From contig JAFGPC010000210.1 in NCBI GenBank assembly GCA_016926155.1, forward strand, positions 1-48,322: a stretch of 48,322 nucleotides of DNA. Reading direction: 5' to 3'. This stretch comes from Sedimentisphaerales bacterium (GTDB taxonomy: Bacteria; Planctomycetota; Phycisphaerae; Sedimentisphaerales; Anaerohalosphaeraceae). Shown piece after piece: positions 7,912-16,102 of this stretch. A program made the translations under genes and the position numbers. The notes beneath the pieces are model-generated. The model was not told the DNA's origin. It did not search any database and saw only the letters and a list, made by a program, of their open reading frames with translations. Within the stretch, counting starts at the first letter, position 1; each line of letters starts with the position of its first letter.

Positions 7912-8763
7912 TTATGAAAATCCATTGGCCGGTTCGGGACGTCCGTCGTCGCTGTCGTAGCCGGTATTGTCCTGGCTTTCGTCACAGATCTGGATTCGCT
8001 CGACACTCTCGGCTTTTTGGGAATGGCTGTCCACGGTTACCAGAATGCCGCTGATTCGAACATCCCCGGTGGCAATCTCGAAGGGGAAGGGCATTTGTGT
8101 ACGAAACGCCTTAATGACCGATTCGGTTCTTCGGCCCAGTACCGAATCGTGCGCACCGGTCATGCCGATATCGGTGATATAAGCGGTCCCATTGGGCAGG
8201 ATCCGTTCATCGGCGGTCACAATGTGAGTGTGCGTGCCAAAGACACAACTGACTTTCCCGTCAAGGTAATAGCCCATGGCGACCTTCTCGCTGCTGGCCT
8301 CGGCATGCATATCGATAAAGACGATGTCGGCCTGCTGTTTGATTCGAGGAAGCAGCGAATCGATTTTGCTGTAGGGACAATCGGTGGGTTTCATAAAGAT
8401 CCGCCCGATTAGAGCAACGACGGCGATCGTTACGCTCTTGGAAGTCTGAAACAGGGCATAGTCTTTCCCCGCAGCGCCGGGTGACAGGTTGGCAGGGCGA
8501 ACGATATTGTCCGACGATTCGAGGATCGGAATGATCTCCCGCTTGCGATAGGTATGATCACCAAGCGTGATCAGATTTACCCCATACTTAAGCAGCTTAT
8601 CATAGATCTGCGGCGTCAACCCGCTGCCCCCGGCGGCGTTTTCAGCATTAGCAATCACACAATCCACGGATCGCTCTTTGACCAGTTGCGCCAGTCGCTG
8701 AGAGAGGACATGGCGTCCGGGTCTCCCTACGATATCTCCGATACAAAGAATATTCACTTTCAT
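7912..8763 (-). CDS. ymdB: YmdB-type metallophosphoesterase (TIGR00282)
   Basis: Di-metal phosphodiesterase; Bacillus YmdB cleaves 2',3'-cyclic nucleotides and affects biofilm and motility choice. Motifs seen in 283 residues: GDIVGRPGR (D10), ANAENAAGG (E41, N42), TLGDHTYRK (D69, H70), MHAEA (His) and FGTHTHI. The block that is GNHTW in well-known members reads GDHTY here, an Asn-to-Asp change at a metal-ligand position. The last 25 or so residues (rich in D, S, E) extend past the usual end. It lies 39 nt downstream of rny, the conserved rny-ymdB pairing, so the two are probably one transcript. Confidence 0.93.
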   Translation of the reverse strand: MKVNILCIGDIVGRPGRHVLSQRLAQLVKERSVDCVIANAENAAGGSGLTPQIYDKLLKYGVNLITLGDHTYRKREIIPILESSDNIVRPANLSPGAAGKDYALFQTSKSVTIAVVALIGRIFMKPTDCPYSKIDSLLPRIKQQADIVFIDMHAEASSEKVAMGYYLDGKVSCVFGTHTHIVTADERILPNGTAYITDIGMTGAHDSVLGRRTESVIKAFRTQMPFPFEIATGDVRISGILVTVDSHSQKAESVERIQICDESQDNTGYDSDDGRPEPANGFS

Positions 8764-8802
8764 TTGGCTATCGAGTCACAGGTTTCAGTTGGCCCTTGTT
8801 TT

Positions 8803-10380
8803 CTACCGAGCATACTCGATGCAGCGTACCTCCCGCAAGAGGGTAACCTTAATCTCTCCGGGATACGTCATCTGCTCTTCGATTTCCTTGGCGATGTCTC
8901 GGGCGATTTTTGTGGCCACTTTGTCGTCCACTTTCTCGGCATCGACAATGACCCGGATTTCCCTTCCAGCCTGGATGGCATAGACGGTATCTACGCCATC
9001 GAAACCGCCGGCGATCTCTTCGAGCTTTTCGAGCCGCTTGATATAACGTTCGAGCGTTTCCCTTCGCGCGCCCGGTCGGGAAGCGCTGATGGCATCTGCC
9101 GAGGCGATCAGTGGTGTATAAGGATTGTCGGCGGGAATGTCGCCATGGTGGCCTTCGACGGCATTGAGAATAACCGGAGATTCCTTGAATCGCTTAAGGT
9201 AGTTTGCCCCGATGACAGGGTGGCTTCCTTCGGTTTCACGATCCATGGCCTTGCCAATATCGTGCAGGAGTCCGGCTCGTTTGGCGATGCTGCCATCCAG
9301 CCCCAGTTCATCGGCCATCACCTGCGCCAGGAAAGCAACTTCCACACTGTGGCGCAGGACGTTCTGACCGTAGCTGGTGCGGAAATGCAGGGCGCCTAGC
9401 ATGGTCAGCATCTTATTGTTCAAGCCTCGAACGTCAACTTCCTGCGCGGCCGCCTTACCCATCTGCATGGCTTTTTGCTGTACGTCCTTGCGCGTCTGTG
9501 CAACCAGTTCCTCAATCCGGGTCGGATGGATTCGCCCATCCTGGATCAGTCGTTCCATACTCAGGCGGGCCACCTCGCGTCGGATCGGATTAAAACCGCT
9601 GACCACAATGACACCGGGGGTATCATCGACGATCACGTCCACCCCAGTGGCTTTCTCGAAGGCCCGGATATTGCGTCCTTCCCGGCCGATTATACGACCT
9701 TTCATGTCATCATTCGGAATATCCACCATCGAGACGCTTAATTCGCAGGTCTGTTCGGCGGCATACCGCTGGATGGCCGAACTGATGATTTCGCGGCTTT
9801 TTTCCTCTACGCTTTCCTTGGTTTCCTCCAGTCGACGCTCAATAATGGTGTTCATTTCATGTTCACACTCATCTTCAAGCCGCTGGAGAAGCAATTCCTT
9901 GGCTGATTCCGGGTCCATCGAGGTGATTTTCAGCAGCGTGTTTTTCTGCTGCGCGATCAGATTGGACAGGTGCTTGGCCCGGGCATCGCAGCTTTGTTTT
10001 TTCTGTTCAAGTTCTTTTTCGTTTTGTTTTAGCTGTTTTTCCTTCTGCAGGAGTTGTTCGGATTGCCGATCCAGGGTATCTTCGCGTTTCAAAATCCTCC
10101 GTTCCTGATCGCGTATCTGTTCCTGCGCCTTTTCTACCTCCTCATTGAATTTTTCTCGTTTTTCCATCGCCTCTCTGGTAGCATCCAGCTCGGCGGTTTT
10201 AATGATATTATCCGCTTCCTTTTTGGCCATCTCGATGCGATTCTGGAGTTCCAGTTCGGCTGTTTTTTGCTTAGTGGAAGCCAGGACGTACTGAATGAAC
10301 CAACAGGCGCCGGCTCCTAGGACAAGACAAACTCCAGCAATGATCGCGGTGGTTACCCCCCCAACTGCCAATATTTCCAT
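8803..10380 (-). CDS. rny: Ribonuclease Y
   Basis: Membrane-tethered endoribonuclease that starts mRNA decay. The 525-residue protein has the full RNase Y order: one N-terminal TM helix (about 5-27), a long coiled coil (about 30-200, rich in K, E, Q), a KH RNA-binding domain ([20 protein letters not shown], about 225-290) and an HD phosphohydrolase domain with [10 protein letters not shown] and GLLHDIGKA (about 340-440). Length matches the family. ATG at 10380 has AAAGGA at 6 nt. Followed by ymdB. A long leader and a promoter upstream (10381-10907) suggest post-transcriptional control. Confidence 0.96.
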   Translation of the reverse strand: MEILAVGGVTTAIIAGVCLVLGAGACWFIQYVLASTKQKTAELELQNRIEMAKKEADNIIKTAELDATREAMEKREKFNEEVEKAQEQIRDQERRILKREDTLDRQSEQLLQKEKQLKQNEKELEQKKQSCDARAKHLSNLIAQQKNTLLKITSMDPESAKELLLQRLEDECEHEMNTIIERRLEETKESVEEKSREIISSAIQRYAAEQTCELSVSMVDIPNDDMKGRIIGREGRNIRAFEKATGVDVIVDDTPGVIVVSGFNPIRREVARLSMERLIQDGRIHPTRIEELVAQTRKDVQQKAMQMGKAAAQEVDVRGLNNKMLTMLGALHFRTSYGQNVLRHSVEVAFLAQVMADELGLDGSIAKRAGLLHDIGKAMDRETEGSHPVIGANYLKRFKESPVILNAVEGHHGDIPADNPYTPLIASADAISASRPGARRETLERYIKRLEKLEEIAGGFDGVDTVYAIQAGREIRVIVDAEKVDDKVATKIARDIAKEIEEQMTYPGEIKVTLLREVRCIEYAR

Positions 10381-10411
10381 ATCTCATTCCTTTCTTTATG
10401 AGCGTATCATT

Positions 10412-10610
10412 AGGTGTTCGTTCCCTGCGCAGCAAGCTCAGGAGCATGGCAGTTTGCAAGCTCTTACGGAATGAGTACGAAAGGGTCGATCTCGATCAGA
10501 ACGGGGTCGGTACGCCTTGGCAAAGCGACAGGCCCATATGTAACGGCTTTCGGCCCCTTTGCCTTATTCCTTCTTCTTTTACAACTCCTCTACTCACGCC
10601 CGAAACACCT
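10412..10610. ncRNA. Candidate structured RNA in the rny leader (6S-like geometry, unconfirmed)
   Basis: The ends of this 199-nt stretch pair over nine base pairs with one bulge (AGGTGTTCG at 10412 with CGAAACACCT at 10601). Inside are further possible stems: GGAAT/ATTCC, AAAGGG/CCCTTT and GGGGTCG/CGGCCCC, plus a short hairpin between GAGC and GCTC near 10441-10462. A long imperfect hairpin of about 180-200 nt resembles 6S RNA, which often sits near rny or zapA, but I could not match conserved 6S bases. Strand is unclear: the promoter at 10879-10907 favours minus, while a G-U pair in one stem favours plus. It could instead be an rny 5'-UTR control element. Confidence 0.3.
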
Positions 10611-10775
10611 TCCGTTGACATGGAAGTCCATGCCCGATCGAATCTTAATTGTACCATATTCACCGGCACCCGAAAACGTCTGGACTTGACGCACTCTTAT
10701 ACGCCTTTCGCCCTGTTCCAGGGTTGTCGGTGTCCTCGTAGCTTCAACTACCTCTTTGCCCGTCTCAGCGGGCAT
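10590..10775 (-). CDS. Small charged ORF in the rny leader (61 aa), uncertain
   Basis: The ATG at 10775 follows GGCAGGAG with only 3 nt between, and the reading frame encodes 61 residues rich in Arg, Glu and Gly (for example LEQGERRIRVRQVQTF). Third-position and G-first codon use look coding-like. I recognise no family. It lies downstream of the promoter at 10879-10907 and upstream of rny, and its end overlaps the candidate structured RNA by 21 nt. The same DNA forms several short hairpins (GCCCG/CGGGC, CCCTG/CAGGG), so it may be RNA structure rather than a gene. Confidence 0.3.
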   Translation of the reverse strand: MPAETGKEVVEATRTPTTLEQGERRIRVRQVQTFSGAGEYGTIKIRSGMDFHVNGRCFGRE

Positions 10776-10878
10776 TTACTCCTGCCATCCCAAATGCGAA
10801 TCTTCAGTTCTTATACTAAGCCTGTTTCAGGCCACGGGAATGCTGCGCTGTGGTCCGAATACATTGCTTCATGTTTTC

Positions 10879-10907
10879 ATATTATTATTTTTCTCATAAA
10901 TCGTCAA
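10879..10907 (-). promoter_or_regulatory. Sigma-70 type promoter for the rny-ymdB transcript
   Basis: TTGACG, 17-nt spacer, TAATAT on the minus strand. Transcription would start near 10872, giving a leader of about 490 nt before rny. Between here and the next gene on the plus strand (10908-11232) I see AT-rich sequence but no gene. Confidence 0.55.
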
Positions 10908-11232
10908 GACAAAACCAAATCCACGATAAAAGTTGGGTCCGAAAACTGTTTTTTTACGACCCTATTCACCCTAAACCCTGTCTTCTATAATCTTATTAGA
11001 GTTTGATTTTGGCCTTTATTAAGCCTTGAAAACAGTCTTTGTTCTGACGTAAGAAACTTCTTTTTTCACATCCACCCTTTATAAAAGCTCAATTTTTTTA
11101 CAAAATCCCGCTTAAATCGCATCCGAATCGCGCCGAAGTAATTTCTGCCGGAGGATCCGGGTTACGAGGCAGTATGGAATCAACACTATTACTCATTTGT
11201 CGTCACGGCTCGGCCGGACATGGGTAAACGAT

Positions 11233-11811
11233 ATGCATAAGAAAAAAGATGTGCTGACAACCGGACAAGTTGCCCAGATTTGTAATGTGGCTCCGCGAAC
11301 TGTGACCAAATGGTTTGATTCGGGCCAGTTGAAAGGGTATCGTATCCCCGGCTCGCGGGATCGTCGCATCCCGACCAACGAGTTAGTTCGCTTTATGAAA
11401 GCCCACGACATCCCAACCGACGGACTTGATATCGGGACTCTTCGCATCCTGATTCTGGATTCCAATACCTCCCGGGCTGAGAGCCAGGCCCAGTCACTTC
11501 GAGACAAACGGGACTACGAGGTCCATACTGCATTCAACAGTTTCGATGCCGGTCTGTTTGCTCAGAAGATGCTGCCTCATGTCATTCTGATCAACCTGAT
11601 GGCCCGTGAGATCGATGCTTCCCAGGTCTGTCGATATGTGCGGTCCAACAGCGATCTGAGCGGGACCAAGGTTGTCGCCGTCGCACATAACCTCAAGGCT
11701 TCCGAAGCCCAGGCTCTGCAACAAAAAGGTTTTGACGAGGTGATTACCGATGCCGAAGACGTTAACCATGCAATCGCCGCTATCGAGCAGGTAACGGCGA
11801 TTATTTACTGA
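11233..11811 (+). CDS. Regulator with excisionase-type HTH and degenerate receiver domain
   Basis: A 192-residue protein from ATG 11233; a TTG 36 nt upstream is possible but poorly supported. N-terminal MerR/excisionase-type HTH (about 6-56): TTGQVAQICNVAPRTVTKWF followed by the GYRIPGSRDRRIPTNEL wing. C-terminal receiver fold (about 70-190): RILILDSN, FDAGLFAQKMLPHVILINLM. The position of the phospho-acceptor aspartate is Asn121 (LINLM), and only one acidic residue (D76) remains in the pocket, so phosphorylation is unlikely. Proteins with this domain pair are frequent in planctomycetes and are usually annotated as response regulators. No partner kinase is adjacent; the target is unknown. The SD is weak (GGGT). 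Confidence 0.82.
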   Translation: MHKKKDVLTTGQVAQICNVAPRTVTKWFDSGQLKGYRIPGSRDRRIPTNELVRFMKAHDIPTDGLDIGTLRILILDSNTSRAESQAQSLRDKRDYEVHTAFNSFDAGLFAQKMLPHVILINLMAREIDASQVCRYVRSNSDLSGTKVVAVAHNLKASEAQALQQKGFDEVITDAEDVNHAIAAIEQVTAIIY

Positions 11812-11900
11812 TTCCTTCGTTTTCCCCGGACCAATCTACCCGCCATCCGCCCTTACCGGATTGTGCTTGCAAGAGAACACTCCCCTGCTATGATGTCCGC

Positions 11901-12929
11901 ATGAATGAATGGATAGATCAACTTCATTGCGTTGACTGCATCGAATGGCTTGGACGAATCGATAAGCCGTTTGCCGATCTGGTGTTTGCCGATCCCCCTT
12001 TCAATATCGGCTATCAATACGACAAGTATCGGGATCGGGTTAGGAGCGAGCAATACGTGGCCTGGACACAAGACTGGATGGCACAGTGTGTTCGGGTATT
12101 GAAACCACACGGATCGTTATATATCGCCATCGGGGATGAATATGCCGCCCATATCCGGCTGATCGGCGAGGAACTGGGGCTGTCGCTGCGTAACTGGATC
12201 ATCTGGCATTATACCTTCGGCCAACAGACCAAGGCCAAGTTTGCACGGGCCCACACACACATTTTCTATTTTGTCTACGATGCGAAGCATTTTACATTCA
12301 ACGATTTCGCTGTCCGCATACCTTCCGACCGACAGTTGATCTACAATGACAGGCGGGCCGATGCTCGGGGCAAGATGCCGGATGACGTGTGGAGTCAATA
12401 CTCGCGTGTATGCGGCACCTTCAAGGAGCGCTGCGGCTGGCATCCCTGTCAGATGCCGGAAATACTGCTAGCCCGGATTATCTCAGTCAGTTCAAATCCG
12501 GGGGATATTGTGCTGGACCCGTTCATCGGATCCGGAACGACGGCCATGGCAGCCAAGAAACTGGGACGACGTTTTGTCGGATTGGATATCTCCGAAAACT
12601 ATGTGCAAAACATACACAAACGGCTTTCCGACCTGGACATTGGATCGAAACCAAAACCCTCTGAGAACTTGTTTGACAGCGAACTGAACTGCCGGGAAAT
12701 TCTTGAACTGCAACGGTTATATGTGGAAATTGGGATCAACGCCGCAGAAGTATTGAATCAACCCAAACTGCTGAGCTTGTATGCCAAACAGTTCAGTATC
12801 CGTATGAATAATGGAAAAGAGTATCCGCCGGGCGATCTGGTCGCCTGTTTGAAGGAGTTAACCACTTGGATACCTCGAAAGCAAAAGGTCTCCTCACATC
12901 TACAATCCTCTTTGTCTGCTCAGCCTTAG
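11901..12929 (+). CDS. DNA N6-adenine/N4-cytosine methyltransferase, beta-class, solo
   Basis: S-adenosylmethionine-dependent DNA methylase of 342 residues. The catalytic motif IV DPPFNIGY (31-38) comes before the SAM-binding motif I DPFIGSGTT (206-214), the circular order of beta-class enzymes such as CcrM and HinfI. The central region with WSQYSRVCGTFKER and WHPCQMPEILL is typical of the family; a C-terminal extension (about 245-342) could bind DNA. No restriction endonuclease or specificity gene is next to it, so it is an orphan (solo) methylase, possibly regulatory. Its last 64 bp overlap the start of the following lnt gene, which suggests coupled translation. The target sequence cannot be told. 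Confidence 0.9.
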   Translation: MNEWIDQLHCVDCIEWLGRIDKPFADLVFADPPFNIGYQYDKYRDRVRSEQYVAWTQDWMAQCVRVLKPHGSLYIAIGDEYAAHIRLIGEELGLSLRNWIIWHYTFGQQTKAKFARAHTHIFYFVYDAKHFTFNDFAVRIPSDRQLIYNDRRADARGKMPDDVWSQYSRVCGTFKERCGWHPCQMPEILLARIISVSSNPGDIVLDPFIGSGTTAMAAKKLGRRFVGLDISENYVQNIHKRLSDLDIGSKPKPSENLFDSELNCREILELQRLYVEIGINAAEVLNQPKLLSLYAKQFSIRMNNGKEYPPGDLVACLKELTTWIPRKQKVSSHLQSSLSAQP

Positions 12930-15688
12930 CGCTGACGGTAATTCAGGTGCCGTATGGGATCAGTTTTCTGGCCTGGGTTGCGTGGGTGCCGTTTCTCGTG
13001 GCGTGTTTTTCTTCGTCACGGACGCGATGGCTTCTGTGGGCATCGTATCCGATCGCATTGACGCACTGGCTAAGCAATGTGTACTGGGTAGGATATGTAA
13101 CGATGCCGGCCTATATCCTGTTTTGTTTTTATCTGGCCCTATACTGGCCGCTACTGATTATAACGATTCGTTTTTGTGTCGAACGAATGAATATGCCGTG
13201 CCCGTGGCGAGAACAAAAGGGAGTTTTTCTTCAACGCCGATGGCCGGTTCCCCTGTTTCTGGCAATGGCGGTTCTGCTGGTGGGCGCTGAGGCCTGGCAG
13301 GGCATTCTGCTGACCGGCTTTAACTGGCGGTTTCTGGCACACAGCCAGTATAAGCATCTGGCCCTGATTCAGATTGCCGATCTTACGGGGCAGTTGGGGA
13401 TTTCCTTTCTCATTGCATTGGTCAATGGTCTTGTGGCCGAGTTGATTGTGAAAGGCCGGCGCATTGGATGGAGTAAGATGCTTCGACCAGGCAACGGTGT
13501 CAAGGTGCTTTTCGTGGGGAGCCTGATTGCCGCATCAATTCTTTACGGAAACCGGCGGATTAAACAGACGGATCAATTTGTTACAGATGGGCCAAAAGTC
13601 GGATCGGTGCAATCCAATATTCCATCCCAGATCAAGGAATTGGATGAGGCTGCCGAGCCGATCCTGCAGGACCTGATTCAGCGCAGCAATCAATGCTTTG
13701 AGGCGGGGGCTTTGCTGGTCGCCTGGCCGGAGACGATTGTACTGGCATCGCTGAATCCCGGGTATGTGCAATACTGCCGACCGGATACGCAACCGAGGCT
13801 TTTCAATGCGATGCTGGGAAGGCATACGGAGGAGAATCATGGGTATGTTCTGACCGGAGCCCATGGGGCCGACCTGGTTTTTGAGGATGACGAGCCGGTC
13901 ATTACAGATCGTTACAATACGGCATTTCTCTATCGACCCGACGGAACACAGGATCCCCAGAGATATGACAAGATCCACCTGGTCCCGTTCGGGGAATATA
14001 TTCCCTTCAAAGACACTGTTCCACCTTTATATAACCTGGTCATGAGCCTCAGCCCTTACGAATATGATTATCATCTGACGGCGGGAACGGAGCATACTGT
14101 TTTTGAGATCGACCAGTCCGGACAGACGTATCGTTTCGGAGTATTGATCTGTTATGAGGATACCGATGAGCAGATCACCCGCCGGACGGTGTTGGGCCGC
14201 TCCGGCCGCAAGCGGGTGGATTTTCTGGTCAATGTCAGCAATGACGGCTGGTACGTGCGCTACAGACCCCCTGCCGGGCCCAGTATCGATCCGAATGCAA
14301 TCACACTGCCGGATGGGTATCGACTCAACGAAGGAACCATTGTGCCCAGTCAGGAACTGGCCCAGCGGACGGTGATCACAGTGTTTCGAGCAGTAGAGAA
14401 CCGCGTGAGTATTTTACGCAGCGTCAATACGGGGATCAGTTGCCTGATCGACTCGGTGGGTCGGATTCATGATGATTTTGCGGCGGGTGATCTACCCAAA
14501 GAAGCGATGAAACGTCAAGGTATTGGGGGGTGGTTTGTCGATACGATTCCAGTGGATCACAGAATCACGGCGTTTAGCCGGACTGGTCCGATACTGAAAC
14601 ACATCGCCGCAGTCCTGTTTGCACTGGTTGCGCTGCCGGCGGTGTTCATGGAAAGGAAACGACGTATGAAGAGCAAGATTCTCTGGGCGACTTTTATCCT
14701 TATTCTGTTGGCCGTTACCGTCGGCTGCAATCTGATGGACGAGCAAGTCATACCGTCAGGAACGAGCCCTGAACCGTTTTCTTCCCAGGCCAATGCATTG
14801 CGGGATGATGCTCTTTCTCTCTTACGGAATGCCTTGACGAATGAGAACAGCTATATTCGGACCAATGCCATCGAAGTGGTCGCCGCGACGGATCGTCATG
14901 AGTTGATGCCGATAGTCACCAATCTGCTGCGAGATGAAATCGCCCCGGTACGATTTGCCGCAGCGCTGGCGGTGGGCGACACTACATATGAAGCAGGCCA
15001 GTTTGCTGCGCAGGAACTTTTAAACGATGTGGATGAACGCGTACGACTCGGAGCAGCATACGCCCTGGTCAAACTGGGAAAGACATCGTATGAAGACCGT
15101 ATCCGCACCGCACTACGCAACCGGGATCATACCGCCCAAGCCAATGCGGCGATGCTCCTTGGCAAGTTGGGGCATCGCAAAGACATTGTCCTTCTTTATG
15201 ATGTTTTAAACAGCACACAGGCCAACAGCCAGGTCCGGATTCAGGCAGTGGAATCGATCGCCCGGCTGGGAGATGACCGGGTGTATCGTGACAAGCTCTG
15301 GCCGCTTCTGATCAGCATCTATCCGGATGATCGTGTGATGGGTATTCGGGGTATGGGCGCTCTCGGAACGGAACTGGCCCGGAATGCGCTGTTAACGATG
15401 TTGCAGGATGATGTACAGGAAGTGCGACTGGCAGCGGCTGAACAACTTGGTCGGCTGGGGGACCGCAGTGGCGAGCAGGAAGTTCTGGATTATCTGGCTC
15501 AGATGCCAACAACCACAGAACAGACGCTGGTCGCCAACAGTCTTGCGACCCATGCGATTGGATCGATTGGGACGGACCGACTGAAGCCTTATCTTCCCAG
15601 ATTGTTGAACGACTCATCCCCGACGATTCAGCTCGCAGCGGCACAATCGGCACTTTTTTTATCTCCACATCCTCAAAGGAATCGTTAA
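12866..15688 (+). CDS. lnt: Apolipoprotein N-acyltransferase fused in frame to a HEAT-repeat lipoprotein
   Basis: One open frame of 940 residues. Residues 1-600 are Lnt, the inner-membrane enzyme that adds the third acyl chain to lipoproteins: seven or so N-terminal membrane segments, then a nitrilase domain with the triad E289 (AWPET), K369 (YDKIHLVPFGEYIPF) and C429 (LICYED), then a last TM (about 578-594). Instead of stopping, the frame continues through ERKRRMKSK into a lipoprotein-type signal ending VTVGC (C621) and about 300 residues of HEAT-like repeats (VRFAAALAVGD, VRLGAAYALVKLG, VRLAAAEQLGRLGD). The TTG start at 12866 has AAGGAG at 8 nt. Topology is consistent: Lnt ends inside, the basic linker stays inside, and HEAT lies outside. 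Either a true fusion or two genes that lost a stop codon; see the internal start. Confidence 0.88.
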   Translation: MDTSKAKGLLTSTILFVCSALALTVIQVPYGISFLAWVAWVPFLVACFSSSRTRWLLWASYPIALTHWLSNVYWVGYVTMPAYILFCFYLALYWPLLIITIRFCVERMNMPCPWREQKGVFLQRRWPVPLFLAMAVLLVGAEAWQGILLTGFNWRFLAHSQYKHLALIQIADLTGQLGISFLIALVNGLVAELIVKGRRIGWSKMLRPGNGVKVLFVGSLIAASILYGNRRIKQTDQFVTDGPKVGSVQSNIPSQIKELDEAAEPILQDLIQRSNQCFEAGALLVAWPETIVLASLNPGYVQYCRPDTQPRLFNAMLGRHTEENHGYVLTGAHGADLVFEDDEPVITDRYNTAFLYRPDGTQDPQRYDKIHLVPFGEYIPFKDTVPPLYNLVMSLSPYEYDYHLTAGTEHTVFEIDQSGQTYRFGVLICYEDTDEQITRRTVLGRSGRKRVDFLVNVSNDGWYVRYRPPAGPSIDPNAITLPDGYRLNEGTIVPSQELAQRTVITVFRAVENRVSILRSVNTGISCLIDSVGRIHDDFAAGDLPKEAMKRQGIGGWFVDTIPVDHRITAFSRTGPILKHIAAVLFALVALPAVFMERKRRMKSKILWATFILILLAVTVGCNLMDEQVIPSGTSPEPFSSQANALRDDALSLLRNALTNENSYIRTNAIEVVAATDRHELMPIVTNLLRDEIAPVRFAAALAVGDTTYEAGQFAAQELLNDVDERVRLGAAYALVKLGKTSYEDRIRTALRNRDHTAQANAAMLLGKLGHRKDIVLLYDVLNSTQANSQVRIQAVESIARLGDDRVYRDKLWPLLISIYPDDRVMGIRGMGALGTELARNALLTMLQDDVQEVRLAAAEQLGRLGDRSGEQEVLDYLAQMPTTTEQTLVANSLATHAIGSIGTDRLKPYLPRLLNDSSPTIQLAAAQSALFLSPHPQRNR
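14666..15688 (+). CDS. Possible internal start: HEAT-repeat lipoprotein (340 aa) within the lnt frame
   Basis: The ATG at 14666 (codon 601 of the fused frame) is preceded by AAAGGA at about 8 nt and begins a textbook lipoprotein precursor: MKSK, a hydrophobic run, then TVGC (Cys21). From here the product would be a stand-alone periplasmic lipoprotein of HEAT/PBS-lyase-type repeats, a scaffold fold with no catalytic motifs. The lipobox is imperfect at position -3 (Thr instead of Leu). If used, it gives both Lnt-HEAT and free HEAT from one gene; if not, signal peptidase II could still cut the fused chain before Cys621. It shares the frame of the preceding entry. Confidence 0.42.
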   Translation: MKSKILWATFILILLAVTVGCNLMDEQVIPSGTSPEPFSSQANALRDDALSLLRNALTNENSYIRTNAIEVVAATDRHELMPIVTNLLRDEIAPVRFAAALAVGDTTYEAGQFAAQELLNDVDERVRLGAAYALVKLGKTSYEDRIRTALRNRDHTAQANAAMLLGKLGHRKDIVLLYDVLNSTQANSQVRIQAVESIARLGDDRVYRDKLWPLLISIYPDDRVMGIRGMGALGTELARNALLTMLQDDVQEVRLAAAEQLGRLGDRSGEQEVLDYLAQMPTTTEQTLVANSLATHAIGSIGTDRLKPYLPRLLNDSSPTIQLAAAQSALFLSPHPQRNR

Positions 15689-15956
15689 CGATTCATTTCA
15701 GCGGCCAGGCGATCTTCTAATTTCTGGACTGTGAAAGGTAAAGGTCGTCTTTTTCTCAAAAAGGGGTGATTTGCCTTCCTTGCCGGATGAGAAAAATCTT
15801 TCGCCTGCTGCTTAAAAGTCATTTTATGAGCTACTCTTAACCTATTGAGATGGCGCCCAAGGTGAGAAAAAGGGTGTTAAAATAGAAAAAAACAGGTCTG
15901 CGCTCGAAAAATTGGTTATTTTCCCGTATCATCTTCACGGTAACAATAAATTTGAC

Positions 15957-15985
15957 TTGACCTTATCGAGGTTATGACGTAAAAT
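15957..15985 (+). promoter_or_regulatory. Sigma-70 type promoter of the mre operon
   Basis: TTGACC, 17-nt spacer, TAAAAT, giving a start near 15992 and a leader of about 110 nt before the coiled-coil gene. It stands in the 414-bp gap 15689-16102, which shows no gene and no convincing terminator for the upstream lnt frame. Confidence 0.65.
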
Positions 15986-16102
15986 TCAAAGAAGAAATGT
16001 ATAAAATAATCCAGGGGGAGGAGTAAAACGTTGGTATCTGTGCTGATATCGGCGTAGATGTTGTGTATAAAACCGAACGAAAGGCGATGAAAGGAGTAGG
16101 TT

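Noticed and set aside
8554-10108. Long plus-strand frames opposite ymdB and rny
   Set aside because: They are antisense shadows of well-identified genes with low-complexity Ser/Cys-rich or mixed products.
10412-10610. Firm assignment as 6S RNA
   Set aside because: Size and closing stem fit, but conserved 6S positions were not found and the strand is unclear; kept only as a candidate.
10398-11006. Plus-strand open frame of 202 codons over the rny leader
   Set aside because: No SD, no recognisable domain, atypical residue mix, and it runs opposite to the promoter and structured leader of rny.
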